Assembly: GCF_001513675.1 (NCBI RefSeq)
Contig: NZ_CP013859.1
Coordinates: 373,081-437,080, forward strand
Source of the DNA: Microbacterium sp. XT11
GTDB taxonomy: Bacteria; Actinomycetota; Actinomycetes; Actinomycetales; Microbacteriaceae
Length of the DNA: 64,000 nucleotides
Reading direction: 5' to 3'
The number at the start of each line of letters is the position of its first letter. The first letter of the stretch is position 1. Both the position numbers and the translations under genes were made by a program. This document shows, in pieces, positions 1 to 9,082 of the stretch. The notes below the pieces were generated by a model, which saw nothing but the letters and a program-made list of their open reading frames with translations, had not been told where the DNA came from and ran no database searches.

Positions 1-797
1 AGCGCCCACTGCGCCCCGCCGAGCGAGCATGCCGCGATGTTGAGACGGCCGCCGTTGAGCGCAGACATGGCGATCGCGAAGCCCTTGCCCTCGTCGCCGA
101 GCATGGCGGATGCCGGGACGCGCACGCCGTCGAGGATCACCTGCCGCGTCGGCTGGGCGTGCCACCCCATCTTCTTCTCGAGCGCGCCGAAGCTGAGCCC
201 CGCGGCGTCGCCCGGCACGAGGAAGGCGCTGATTCCCCGGGCCCCGCCCCCTGAGCCCGTCGAAGGGTCGCCCGTCCGGGCCATCACGACGTAGACGCCC
301 GCCTCGCCTCCCCCGGAGATGAACTGCTTCACCCCGGTGAGCACGTAGTCGTCGCCGTCGCGCGTCGCACTGGTCGCCACGTTCGCGGCATCCGACCCGA
401 CGCCGGGCTCGGTGAGGCAGTACCCGCCGAACTGCTCCATGGCCGTGAGAGACGGGAGCCACTCGGCACGCTGGGCATCGTCTCCGTACGTGTCGATCAT
501 CCAGACGACCATGTTGTGGATCGAGATGTAGGCGGCGACGGCGGGATCGGCCTTGGCGAGCTCTTCGAAGATCGCGACGGTATCGGTGCGGCTGAGGCCC
601 GCCCCGCCGAACTCCTCGCGCACGTAGATGCCGCCGAGGCCGAGCTCGCCGGCCTTGCGGAGGGCGTCGCGCGGGAAGATGTGGTTCTCGTCGCGCTCCA
701 GTGCCTGCGGCGCGAGCTCGGTGTCGGCGAACTCGCGGACGGCGCCGAGGATCGCCTCACGCTCCTCGGCTGTGGTGGTGACGGTGGTCATGGTCAT
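1..797 (-). CDS. Acyl-CoA dehydrogenase, isobutyryl-CoA dehydrogenase-like (partial, 3' end outside window)
   Basis: The reading frame starts at 797 and stays open to the window edge, giving about 265 N-terminal residues. It carries acyl-CoA dehydrogenase hallmarks: an N-terminal helical domain, the YCLTEPGVGSDAA motif that contacts FAD and substrate, and an SGGGEAGVYVVMART stretch leading into the beta domain. IHNMVVWMIDTYG and the LNGGRLNIAACSLGGA helix resemble mammalian ACAD8 (isobutyryl-CoA dehydrogenase). The ATG at 797 is preceded by GGAGGA at a 6-nt gap; a second in-frame ATG at 791 is possible. It lies 18 bp downstream of mmsA on the same strand, so the pair should be one valine-degradation operon. 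The family is certain; substrate specificity is inferred from motif and context. The catalytic glutamate region is outside the window. Confidence 0.9.
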   Translation of the reverse strand, partial: MTMTTVTTTAEEREAILGAVREFADTELAPQALERDENHIFPRDALRKAGELGLGGIYVREEFGGAGLSRTDTVAIFEELAKADPAVAAYISIHNMVVWMIDTYGDDAQRAEWLPSLTAMEQFGGYCLTEPGVGSDAANVATSATRDGDDYVLTGVKQFISGGGEAGVYVVMARTGDPSTGSGGGARGISAFLVPGDAAGLSFGALEKKMGWHAQPTRQVILDGVRVPASAMLGDEGKGFAIAMSALNGGRLNIAACSLGGAQWA

Positions 798-815
798 GTG
801 CTGTCCTCCGGCGGT

Positions 816-2339
816 CTAGTGCATGGTGGGGATCACGAAGCTCGCGCCCTCGGCCGGCCGGCCGGCGGCGCCCTCGCGGATGCCGGAGGGCCAGCGACTC
901 GTGACGGTCTTGGTCTTCGTGTAGAAGCGGAAGGCGTCGGCACCGTGCTGGTTGAGGTCGCCGAACCCGCTGCGCTTCCAGCCGCCGAAGGTGAAGTACG
1001 CGATCGGCACCGGGATGGGTACGTTGACTCCGACCATCCCCACGTTGACGCGGGCCACGAAGTCACGCGCGGCATCGCCGTCGCGCGTGAAGATCGCCAC
1101 CCCGTTGCCGTACTCGTGCTCGTCGGCCAGGCGCAGCGCTTCCTCGTAGTCCGCCGCCCGCACGATCACGAGCACGGGGCCGAAGATCTCTTCCCGGTAG
1201 ATCGCCATGTCGGGCGTCACGTGGTCGAACAGGGTGGGGCCGAGATAGAACCCGTCCTCGTGGCCGGGGACCGTGAGGCCTCGCCCGTCGGCGAGCAGGG
1301 TGGCTCCGGCGTCGATCCCCTGCTGGATGTAACCCTCCACGCGCTCGACCGCGGCGCGGGTGACGAGGGGCCCGTAGTCGACGTCGGCGGCGAGCGACGG
1401 CCCGACCCGCAGCTGCGCGACCCGCTCGACGAGCTTGGCGGCGAGGGCGTCCGCCGTCTCGTCTCCGACGGGCACCGCGACGGAGATCGCCATGCACCGC
1501 TCGCCGGCGGAGCCGTATCCCGCGCCGATCAGCGCGTCGACGGCCTGGTCGAGGTCGGCGTCTGGCATGACGATCATGTGGTTCTTCGCCCCGCCGAAGC
1601 ACTGGGCGCGCTTGCCATGCGCGGCCGCCGTGGAGTAGATGTACTCGGCGATGGGCGTCGATCCCACGAAGCCGACGGCACGGATGCGGTCATCGGTCAG
1701 CAGCGCGTCGACGGCCTCCTTGTCACCGTGCACGACGTTGAGCACGCCGGCCGGAAGCCCGGCCTCGAGGAACAGCTCCGCGAGGCGCACGGGCACGGAG
1801 GGGTCGCGCTCGCTGGGCTTGAGCACGACGGCGTTGCCTGCCGCGAGCGCCGGCCCGGCCTTCCACAGCGGGATCATGGCGGGGAAGTTGAACGGGGTGA
1901 TCGCCGCGACGACGCCCAGCGGCTGGCGCATCGAGTAGACGTCGATGCCGGCTCCGGCGCCGGCTGAGTACTCGCCCTTCAGGAGGTGCGGCGCTCCGGC
2001 GGCGAACTCGATCACCTCGAGGCCGCGCTGGATGTCGCCTTTCGCGTCGTCGACGGTCTTGCCGTGCTCGCTGGCCAGCAGCTCTGCGAGAGGCTGCATC
2101 TCCCGCTGCACGAGGTCGAGGAACCGCAGCAGAACGCGTGCGCGCTTCTGCGGGTTCGTCGCCGCCCACGCCGGCTGCGCGGCCTCGGCGTTGCCGATGA
2201 CGCGGCTCACCTCGTCAGCCGAGGCCAGCGGCACCCGCGCCTGTACCGCGCCCGTGCTCGGATCGAACACGTCGCTGAAACGGCCTGTGTCGGGAGTCAG
2301 GAGCGATCCGCCTACGAAATGCGGGATGGTACGAGTCAT
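816..2339 (-). CDS. mmsA: CoA-acylating methylmalonate-semialdehyde dehydrogenase
   Basis: 507 residues, the usual family length. It converts methylmalonate semialdehyde (from valine) or malonate semialdehyde, with NAD and CoA, to propionyl-CoA or acetyl-CoA plus CO2. The ALDH fold is plain: TPFNFP near residue 150 supplies the oxyanion asparagine, GFVGSTPI near 223 is the NAD-binding segment, and SAGERCMA holds the catalytic Cys282. The general-base Glu of hydrolytic ALDHs is replaced by Asn in GGAKNH (about 253), a hallmark of the CoA-dependent MMSDH branch. The frame is open 55 codons further upstream, but the ATG at 2339 begins the conserved MTRTIPHFV start, so that one is chosen. The acyl-CoA dehydrogenase gene follows in the same operon. 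The product propionyl-CoA fits the methylcitrate genes at 38-42 kb. Confidence 0.95.
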   Translation of the reverse strand: MTRTIPHFVGGSLLTPDTGRFSDVFDPSTGAVQARVPLASADEVSRVIGNAEAAQPAWAATNPQKRARVLLRFLDLVQREMQPLAELLASEHGKTVDDAKGDIQRGLEVIEFAAGAPHLLKGEYSAGAGAGIDVYSMRQPLGVVAAITPFNFPAMIPLWKAGPALAAGNAVVLKPSERDPSVPVRLAELFLEAGLPAGVLNVVHGDKEAVDALLTDDRIRAVGFVGSTPIAEYIYSTAAAHGKRAQCFGGAKNHMIVMPDADLDQAVDALIGAGYGSAGERCMAISVAVPVGDETADALAAKLVERVAQLRVGPSLAADVDYGPLVTRAAVERVEGYIQQGIDAGATLLADGRGLTVPGHEDGFYLGPTLFDHVTPDMAIYREEIFGPVLVIVRAADYEEALRLADEHEYGNGVAIFTRDGDAARDFVARVNVGMVGVNVPIPVPIAYFTFGGWKRSGFGDLNQHGADAFRFYTKTKTVTSRWPSGIREGAAGRPAEGASFVIPTMH

Positions 2340-2344
2340 TGTGC

Positions 2345-2414
2345 GACGTCCCTTCGTGCCCTCTTTGGCACAATGCCGATGATACTCCGACGTCCGGGAA
2401 AATACGAGGACGTC
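2345..2414 (-). promoter_or_regulatory. Putative promoter/operator region of mmsA
   Basis: Three GACGTC palindromes sit upstream of mmsA at 2345-2350, 2389-2394 and 2409-2414; the last is extended to AGGACGTCCT (2407-2416). The upstream two are 20 bp apart, close to two helical turns. A TATCAT hexamer on the minus strand (about 2378-2383) could be the -10 element. No regulator gene is adjacent, so the binding protein is unknown. Confidence 0.35.
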
Positions 2415-2427
2415 CTTGTAAATCCGA

Positions 2428-2874
2428 TCAGCCGAGGTCGTCGACCTGGATCTGCCGCACGCCCCTGCTGTGCAGCAGATACTGCGCCCGCAACGGGATG
2501 CCATGCGCGAAGGCGGCGTCGCGCATGGCGGTCGCCCATTCCCGGTCGTCGAGACCGATGCTCCGCGCCCCTGGGCGCTCCCACATGATGACCACCGACG
2601 CGGCGTCGAGCGCGTCGCGCATCATCTCGGCGCGCTGGAGGAGCAGCGACGCCTCGGTGACCTCGCCGAGGTCGGGCACGACAGTCATGGCATGCGGGTC
2701 GGCCGGATAGCCGTCGATGGGGACCAGCGGCTCGGTGAGGCGGTCGCGGTCGTCGATGAACAGCAGCCACACCTGACGTCGGCGGGCGCTCTGCACGATG
2801 AACTCGAGAAGGGCGCGAAGGTCGTCGTCATCGCGGAGCGGCCGGTTCTTCGGGGAGGCAGTGTGGTGTGTCAT
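2428..2874 (-). CDS. Hypothetical protein (about 148 aa)
   Basis: Not recognised. The frame encodes about 148 residues from the ATG at 2874; a GTG at 2880 would add two. The N-terminus is charged, RRRQVWLLFIDDRDRLTEPLVPIDGYP looks like a core beta-hairpin, and a central segment (TVVPDLGEVTEASLLLQRAE) could be a strand-helix unit. WERPGARSIGLDDREWATAMRDAA resembles the DDREW end seen in small actinobacterial hypothetical proteins that sit near stress or DNA-handling genes. No signal peptide, membrane segment or catalytic motif is visible. Codon use and third-position GC match the neighbours, so it is probably real. It is divergent from nothing and lies between mmsA's promoter and the pullulanase stop, on the same strand as both. 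Confidence 0.6.
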   Translation of the reverse strand: MTHHTASPKNRPLRDDDDLRALLEFIVQSARRRQVWLLFIDDRDRLTEPLVPIDGYPADPHAMTVVPDLGEVTEASLLLQRAEMMRDALDAASVVIMWERPGARSIGLDDREWATAMRDAAFAHGIPLRAQYLLHSRGVRQIQVDDLG

Positions 2875-2978
2875 GCCCACGATGCTCGCGCATCGAACCG
2901 CACCGCCCTCGCCCGATCACCGAGGACCGTGCATAAGTCGCGCACGGCCCCCGGCTGTGCAGGAGGAGTGCGGAACCC

Positions 2979-5900
2979 TCACCGCCCCTCGGCGTCGACG
3001 AGCACCGCGACTGTCCGCGCCGGGATCGTGACCGTGCCCGTCGCGGCATCCCACGCCGTCGTCTTCACGACCGCGTCGGAGCCGTCGGCCTGCGCGTCGG
3101 CGAGCTCGAACCCTCGGCCGGCGAGCCCCGGCACCGTCTGCGTCACCGGCGACGGCGAGGCGTTGAACACCACCAGGGCGCCGTCGAGCTCGGGGTCGGC
3201 ATCGGGACCCACGAGGTCGTCGATCTGCATGAGGATCACGCCGGGCGCGGCATCCGCCCCTCCGTTCGGGAACGTCACCTTCTGCCGGATCAGGTCGGCC
3301 GATCCGAGACGCAGGAGGTCGACGTCGCTGCGGACGCGCAGCAGGTCGAGAGCCGACGCCTCCGCCGCAGCCATGTCCGCCGGCTGGGGCTTCAGTGCGG
3401 GATCCGCCAGCAGCGGCGCCATCAGCGGCCACTTCTCCTGGTTGTCGGCGGCCGACGGCAACCCCGACCCGAAGGTCGACTCCTGCCCCGTCCAGTCGAT
3501 GCGGTTGAACCAGTCTCCGGAGTCGTAGCTGTTGCGGTCGAGCGACTTCGACCTCAGCAGCTCGGTACCCGCGTGCCAGAACGAGGGCGACTGCGACAGC
3601 GTCACGGTGGCGAGCTCGAGCGTGTTCATGCGCACCCGATCGGCCATCGACGTGCCGACGGGCAGCTTGAACACCGAGAGGTCGTACAGGGTCTCGTTGT
3701 CGTGCGCGTCGACGTAGTTGATGGTCTCGCCCGGCTGGCTGGCATAACCGGCCGCGGATCCCCGGTAGTCGATGTCCTCGCCCGCGGTGACCTTGCCGTC
3801 GCTTGTCACGAACGCGAAGTCGCGCAGGTTGCCGGCGAGACCGAGCTTGACGAGGTCGGTCTCGTGGCCGAGGTCGGCGAGCGCCTGCTCGGTCGTGCCG
3901 TTGATCGGATTCCCGTTCGGGTCGGTGCCGAGCCCCGTGCCGAAGCCCTGACGGAACGTGGACGAGCCGTCTACTGGACTGCCGCCGTGCACGGCATCCC
4001 GCAGCCTGTCGTTGAACGTGCCGATACCGGTGCCGTCGAGCTGGCCCTGCGTGGCCTGCTCGAACAGGGCGTCGTCCGCCACCTCGCCGAAGTTCCAGCC
4101 CTCGCCGTACAGGTAGATGCTCGTGCCGTCGACGCCGTCCTTCTTGAGGGTGAGCGCGTCGAGGGCGGAGCGGATCGCCGCCATGTTCGCCGTCGAGTGG
4201 TGCCCCATGAGGTCGAACCGGAACCCGTCGACGCGGTACTCGCGCGCCCACGTGACGATCGAGTCGACCATGAGCTTCTGCGCGGCGAGGTGCTCGGTGG
4301 CGACGTTCTGGCAGCACGTCGAGGTCTCCACCGCCCCGGCGGCGTTCAGCCGGTGGTAGTAGCCGGGCACGATCCGGTCGAGCACGGACTTCTCGTCCTG
4401 CCCCGACGCTGCCGTGTGGTTGAACACCTGGTCGAGCACGACCTGCAGGCCCATGCCGTGCAGCGCGCCCACCATGGTCCGGAACTCGGCCACGCGCGCC
4501 CCGCCGTCGGGGTTCACCGCGTACGACCCCTCCGGAGTGGAGTAGTGGTACGGGTCGTACCCCCAGTTGAATCCGTCGCGGGCGGCCACAGCCTGCACGC
4601 ACGCCTGCTGCTGGTCGGATGCCGGACCGTACGACGCGAGGTCGCACGCGGGCACGGCCTGGGCCGCGCGGTCCTCCTCGATCGAGGCGATGTCGAACGA
4701 CGGCAGCAGGTGCACGGTGTTGATGCCGGCATCCGCCAGCTGCCGCAGCTGGTCGGTCCCCGCGCTCTTCTCGGCGAACGCCAGGTACGTGCCGCGCAGG
4801 TCCGCCGGCACCGTCTCGTCGCTGATCGAGAAGTCGCGGATGTGCAGCTCGTAGATCGCGCGGTCGACCGATTCCTCGATCACCGGGGCCTTGGTCTTGT
4901 CCCAGGTCTTGGGCGTCCACGCCTTGTCGTCGAGGTCGATCGCGACCGAGCGCTCGGAGTTCAGCGTCAACGCGACTGAGTAGGGGTCGGTGACCCGGTT
5001 GGTCTCGACCTTGCCGGTGGACGGCGCGTAGACGACGACCTCCCAGAGGTACTCGACTCCTTTGAGGGCCTTCTTCCCCTTCACGGTCCAGACACCGGAT
5101 GCCGCATCCCACGCGGCCTCGCGCCTGGTCGGCTCACCGGTCGACCCCGCTGGCCACGTGAGAAGGGTCGCGCTCTGCGCGGTCGGCGCCCACAGCCGGA
5201 AGGTCGGGTTGACGCCGCGGAACGTCACGCCCAGGGTGACATCGTCGAGAGCCGTCGCATAGAGGTCGTCGAGCACGCCGGGCAGCTGCACGCCCGTGAA
5301 GGCGGTGAGCGCGCCGGCCGTGTCGCGCTGAGCCACGGCGAGGCGCGTGCGCACGAGGGCCGCGGCGTCCGCGTCGTCCGGCACCCGCAGCGCGACGGAG
5401 CCCTTCAGCGCGGGGAACCGCTCCAGCTGCTCCGTGGTGAGGCCGCCGTCGATCACCGTGAGGGCGATCGGCTCTGTGCCGCCGCCGACCTCGCCGTCGG
5501 TCACCGCCAGGGCGCCGTCCGGTGCCGAGTACAGCTGGTACGCGGCGCGATCCGTGGTGCCGAGCGTCGCGGGCCACGCGATCGTCGCGGTGTCGATCCA
5601 GTGCGCGCGCAGCTCGCCGGTGCCGGGCAGCGGCGGGTCGGTGCTCACGATCTCCAGCACGTGCGTGGCGAGCGTGTAGCGGAACGTCGTGACCTTGCCC
5701 TCGGTCGCGCTGAACGAGATGTTCGCGCCACCAGGCGCGCCGTCGGCGCCGTAGTTCTCGCTCCAGCTCAGGCCGTGCGCGACCTTGAGCTCGTAGGCGC
5801 CCGTGGGGAGCTCGTCGGTCGCGAACTCGTAGACGCCGTCGTGGTCGCCGTCGGCCATCAGCGTCGCGAGGCAGTCGGGCGACCAGTCCGCGGCGCAGCC

Positions 5901-8693
5901 CAGCTCGCTCTGCTGCGATCCGGGCAGCGTGACGATGGGCCCCTCCGCCGTGGACTGCACGATGTTCGTGCGCGGGTCGAAGTAGAAGGTGATGGCGCCG
6001 CCGGTGTGGTGGATGGCGATGTTCGATCCGTCTGGCACGCCGTTCGCGCCGTAGTTGATCGCCCAGCTGCCGTTGACCGCCGCCTTGTACTCGTAGTCGC
6101 CGGCGGGGAGGTCGAACGTGCCCGCCCACACGCCGTCGGCGCGCAGCGTGAGCTTCGCCTTCTCGCAGGCCGGGTCCCAGTCACCTGCGCAGCCCATCTC
6201 CGAGTTCAGACTGCCGGGCACCGTCACCATGTCGATCGGGGACTCCGGCTCCTCGGGCGCCTCCAGCGTGACGGCGTTGCCGACGGAGGCGTAGGTGGAG
6301 GCGGCAGCGTGGTGGCCGGCGGCATCCGTCGTCACCGCCCGGTACTCGACGAGCGTGCCCTTCTTCAGTCCGCGGATGTCGTGGAACACGCGCGGATCGG
6401 TGTCCTCCGCCGTGCCGAGGGCGTGCCACTCGTCGCCACCGACCACGCGCCACGAGAAGCTCGTCTGCGCCCACTGGTCGGCGATGCCCGCCTGCACGGC
6501 GGACTGCCCGCTCACCCCGGCGCCGGCGGCCGGGACGCTCACCGACACGGGTGCGGCCTCGTCGGGGGCGGTGACGGTGCGGTCGGCCTTCCACACGACG
6601 GACGACAGCGCCGGGACCGTGATGGTCGTCGCGGCGCCGGCATCCGTCGTCAGCGCAGCGCCGTCTCCGTAGACCACGCCGTAGCCGGCGTCGGCGGTCA
6701 GCGTCGTCAGGTCGACCGTCTGCGCGGTGGTGGCATTGTTCACCGCGACGAGGTACTCGACCTTGTCGGTCGGATCGACGCGGGAGAACGCGTAGACGCC
6801 GGGACCGGATGCCGCGTACCGCTCGATCTGCGCGCCGTCGACGAGCGCGGGGTGGGCTTCGCGCAGGGCTGCCAGCTCCTTGATGTGCGTGTAGAGCGCG
6901 GCATCCGTGCCGTACCTGTCGACGGAGCCCGCCTGCTCCCCCGTGACGAGCGGCTGGTTCGCGTAGTCGGCGACCTGCGTCGCGAACATCGTCTGCCGGG
7001 CGTCCTTATCGCCGCCGGGGCCGGCGAAGCCCTGCTCGTCGCCGTAGTAGACGACCGGCTGGCCGCGCGTGAGGAACATCAGGTCGTGCGCGAGCTCGTC
7101 GCGCTGCAGCGGGGCGTCGGTGCTGCGCAGGAAGGAGCCGACGCGACCCATGTCGTGGTTGCCGAGGAAGGTCGGCAGCGCAGTGGCGCTCGAATCGGCG
7201 GTGGTGTACCGGTCGTCCCCGGCGAACAGCGACTGCAGCCCCTTGGCCGAGTTGCCCGAGGCGTAGCTCACTGCCGACGACTGGAAGGTGAAGTCGAGCA
7301 CGGAGTTCATGTCGGTGTCGCGGATGTACGGCGCCAGCTTCACCGGGTCGGCGTCGTAGACCTCGCCGAACATGAAGAAGTCCTTCTTGCCCTTGGCGTG
7401 CGCGTAGTCGAGCACCCGCGTGGTGAACTGCTGCCAGAACTCGACGTTCACGTGCTTGACGGTGTCGATGCGGAAGCCGTCGATGCCGAGGTCGATCCAC
7501 CGGTCGTACACGTCCACGAACCCGTTGACGACGGTCGGATGCTCGGTCATGAGGTCGTCGAGCCCGCTGAAGTCGCCGTACGTCACCGACTCGCCCGACC
7601 ACGTCGAGTCACCGCGGTTGTGGTACAGGGTCGGATCGTTGAGCCAGGCCGGGGTCTTCGCCGTCTTCTCGGCATCCGCGATCACCGGGGTGTAGGGGAA
7701 GCTCGTGGCGGCGTCGAGAGCCGGGAAGTCGTCGGTGCCGGCGTAGTCGGCCGGGTCGAAGGCCGTGCCGTCCGCGTCCCGGTAGGGCGATGTCGCCTGG
7801 TCGACGTAGGAGTACTGCTTCTCGGCGTAGTCGATGACGTCGGCGGTGTGATTGGTGATGATGTCGAAGTAGACCTTGATGCCGCGCGCGTGGGCGTCGG
7901 CGATGAGGGCCTCCAGCTCGGCGTTCGTGCCGAGGTGCGGGTCGATGCGCGTGAAGTCGGTGACCCAGTAGCCGTGGTAGCCGGCGCTCGCGTTCGCGCC
8001 CTCCCCCTGCACGGGCTTGTTGGCGAAGCTGGGGGTGAGCCAGATCGCCGTCGTGCCGAGCCCCTCGATGTAGTCGAGGTTCTTGCGGATGCCGGCGATG
8101 TCGCCACCCTGGTAGAAGCCCTTGTCGGTGGGGTCGAAGCCCGTGGTGAGCCGGTCTCCCTGCAGCCCTCCGGTGTCGTTGGAGGGGTCGCCGTTCGCGA
8201 AGCGGTCGGTCATCAAGAAGTAGAACTGCTGACCGGCGCCGGCCTGCCGCACGGGCTCGGCGATGAGCGCGTCGTCGGCCGCGGAGTAGGCGCCGCGCAG
8301 ACTCTCGACCTCGACGCCGACCCGGTGCAGCGTGTCGTCGTAGGTGAAGCGCAGCGTCGCGGGACCGGCGACCGTCAGCGGGATGTTGTCACCGCCGCCG
8401 TCGAGACCGTAGGCCTCGTCCCAGCTGTCGTTCAGAGCCACTTTGTACTCGTAGCTGCCGGCCGGGACCTCGAACGCGGCGCTGTAGACGCCCGCCGCGC
8501 CGGTGGGTGCGAGCTCGGTCGCGGCGCAGTCGGGCGCCCAGTCGGCCGCGCAGCCCAGCTCGGACTGCAGGTCGCCGACCAGCGCGACCGTGCGGTCGGC
8601 CGCGGATGCCGTGGTCGCTCCCGCGCCCGCCGCGGTGAGTGCGGTCGCGAGGAGGGCCGAGACGGCGAGGAGTGAGGATGTCTTCTTCGACAC
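2979..8693 (-). CDS. Secreted bifunctional alpha-amylase/pullulanase (two GH13 catalytic units)
   Basis: 1904 residues. The GTG at 8693 opens a signal peptide (SKKTSSLLAVSALLATALTA, cleavage near ASA-AD at 31) and has AGGGAG 5 nt upstream; the frame is open further upstream but reads as non-coding. Domain order: X25-type starch module (about 33-105); GH13 amylase (about 150-620) with DIITNH, GFRIDTVKH (nucleophile Asp about 408), FGEVYD (acid Glu about 440) and GNHDMG (about 514); an Ig-like linker (about 710-800); two more X25 modules (from about 823 and 919); CBM48 (about 1165); GH13_14 pullulanase with YELHIRDF (about 1283), GFRFDLMGHH (about 1489), GEGWNF (about 1533) and DAHDNET (about 1663); then a DUF3372-like tail. 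It should cut alpha-1,4 and alpha-1,6 bonds of starch or pullulan outside the cell. Two LacI-type sites lie upstream. Confidence 0.95.
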   Translation of the reverse strand: MSKKTSSLLAVSALLATALTAAGAGATTASAADRTVALVGDLQSELGCAADWAPDCAATELAPTGAAGVYSAAFEVPAGSYEYKVALNDSWDEAYGLDGGGDNIPLTVAGPATLRFTYDDTLHRVGVEVESLRGAYSAADDALIAEPVRQAGAGQQFYFLMTDRFANGDPSNDTGGLQGDRLTTGFDPTDKGFYQGGDIAGIRKNLDYIEGLGTTAIWLTPSFANKPVQGEGANASAGYHGYWVTDFTRIDPHLGTNAELEALIADAHARGIKVYFDIITNHTADVIDYAEKQYSYVDQATSPYRDADGTAFDPADYAGTDDFPALDAATSFPYTPVIADAEKTAKTPAWLNDPTLYHNRGDSTWSGESVTYGDFSGLDDLMTEHPTVVNGFVDVYDRWIDLGIDGFRIDTVKHVNVEFWQQFTTRVLDYAHAKGKKDFFMFGEVYDADPVKLAPYIRDTDMNSVLDFTFQSSAVSYASGNSAKGLQSLFAGDDRYTTADSSATALPTFLGNHDMGRVGSFLRSTDAPLQRDELAHDLMFLTRGQPVVYYGDEQGFAGPGGDKDARQTMFATQVADYANQPLVTGEQAGSVDRYGTDAALYTHIKELAALREAHPALVDGAQIERYAASGPGVYAFSRVDPTDKVEYLVAVNNATTAQTVDLTTLTADAGYGVVYGDGAALTTDAGAATTITVPALSSVVWKADRTVTAPDEAAPVSVSVPAAGAGVSGQSAVQAGIADQWAQTSFSWRVVGGDEWHALGTAEDTDPRVFHDIRGLKKGTLVEYRAVTTDAAGHHAAASTYASVGNAVTLEAPEEPESPIDMVTVPGSLNSEMGCAGDWDPACEKAKLTLRADGVWAGTFDLPAGDYEYKAAVNGSWAINYGANGVPDGSNIAIHHTGGAITFYFDPRTNIVQSTAEGPIVTLPGSQQSELGCAADWSPDCLATLMADGDHDGVYEFATDELPTGAYELKVAHGLSWSENYGADGAPGGANISFSATEGKVTTFRYTLATHVLEIVSTDPPLPGTGELRAHWIDTATIAWPATLGTTDRAAYQLYSAPDGALAVTDGEVGGGTEPIALTVIDGGLTTEQLERFPALKGSVALRVPDDADAAALVRTRLAVAQRDTAGALTAFTGVQLPGVLDDLYATALDDVTLGVTFRGVNPTFRLWAPTAQSATLLTWPAGSTGEPTRREAAWDAASGVWTVKGKKALKGVEYLWEVVVYAPSTGKVETNRVTDPYSVALTLNSERSVAIDLDDKAWTPKTWDKTKAPVIEESVDRAIYELHIRDFSISDETVPADLRGTYLAFAEKSAGTDQLRQLADAGINTVHLLPSFDIASIEEDRAAQAVPACDLASYGPASDQQQACVQAVAARDGFNWGYDPYHYSTPEGSYAVNPDGGARVAEFRTMVGALHGMGLQVVLDQVFNHTAASGQDEKSVLDRIVPGYYHRLNAAGAVETSTCCQNVATEHLAAQKLMVDSIVTWAREYRVDGFRFDLMGHHSTANMAAIRSALDALTLKKDGVDGTSIYLYGEGWNFGEVADDALFEQATQGQLDGTGIGTFNDRLRDAVHGGSPVDGSSTFRQGFGTGLGTDPNGNPINGTTEQALADLGHETDLVKLGLAGNLRDFAFVTSDGKVTAGEDIDYRGSAAGYASQPGETINYVDAHDNETLYDLSVFKLPVGTSMADRVRMNTLELATVTLSQSPSFWHAGTELLRSKSLDRNSYDSGDWFNRIDWTGQESTFGSGLPSAADNQEKWPLMAPLLADPALKPQPADMAAAEASALDLLRVRSDVDLLRLGSADLIRQKVTFPNGGADAAPGVILMQIDDLVGPDADPELDGALVVFNASPSPVTQTVPGLAGRGFELADAQADGSDAVVKTTAWDAATGTVTIPARTVAVLVDAEGR

Positions 8694-8774
8694 GGAAGCT
8701 CCCTGGGAGGTGGGGAGGCACGGCGACGTGCCCCGGTGCTGTGCGTGCGAAGGTATCAGTCGAGGAGGTGGAAG

Positions 8775-8788
8775 TGCAAGCGTTTTCA
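8775..8788 (-). promoter_or_regulatory. LacI-family operator 1 upstream of amylopullulanase
   Basis: The minus strand reads TGAAAACGCTTGCA, an imperfect palindrome centred on the CG typical of MalR/CcpA-like LacI-family sites. It is about 82 bp upstream of the GTG start. A second site lies at 8838-8854. No dedicated LacI gene is adjacent, so control would be by a maltose regulator elsewhere or one of the LacI proteins in this window. Confidence 0.55.
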
Positions 8789-8837
8789 GGAGTTCTGCGT
8801 TGATTTCCTCGCGGCTTACGGCGGCTTCGAGGCGCTG

Positions 8838-8854
8838 TTGCGTAAGCGCTTCCA
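8838..8854 (-). promoter_or_regulatory. LacI-family operator 2 upstream of amylopullulanase
   Basis: The minus strand reads TGGAAGCGCTTACGCAA with the perfect core AAGCGCTT at 8844-8851. Centre-to-centre distance to operator 1 is about 65 bp, compatible with looping or cooperative binding. It resembles operator 1 (AACGCTTGCA) in having the AAnCGCTT core. Confidence 0.5.
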
Positions 8855-9030
8855 TTCGGGTGCGGTGCTCTGCTGTGGGCGCGAGCGGGGATTTCCCCCG
8901 GCGTTCACCGTCCGGTCACCTCGGCCGGGTACAACTGCAGGTGCGCGGACAGAGACTCTGACCGGATCGGGTAGTCACGGCATCCGCGCCACGGTGAGCG
9001 TCTGCTCCCGTCGCGGTTCCCACACCGCGT

Positions 9031-9060
9031 GACCCCCGCCGAATCGGGTCGGCGGGGGTC
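9031..9060 (+). terminator. Intrinsic terminator with no upstream plus-strand gene
   Basis: A perfect 12-bp stem (GACCCCCGCCGA with TCGGCGGGGGTC) encloses a 6-nt loop and is followed on the plus strand by TTCTTC. On the minus strand there is no T-rich tail. The only plus-strand sequence upstream is the intergenic region starting at 8694, so either a small RNA ends here or this is a relic. Confidence 0.75.
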
Positions 9061-9082
9061 TTCTTCGCGCTTCTCGCCTTTC

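Noticed and set aside
516..1967. 483-residue plus-strand frame over acyl-CoA dehydrogenase and mmsA
   Set aside because: Both minus-strand genes have intact family motifs; the plus-strand product has none.
5601..8675. 1024-residue open frame on the plus strand opposite the amylopullulanase
   Set aside because: It is the antisense of a clearly coding GH13 gene; its product is low-complexity (Arg/Val/Gly-rich) without any motif. High GC makes such shadows common.
8930..9030. tRNA or SRP RNA gene before the orphan terminator
   Set aside because: No cloverleaf, T-loop consensus or SRP tetraloop motif could be found.
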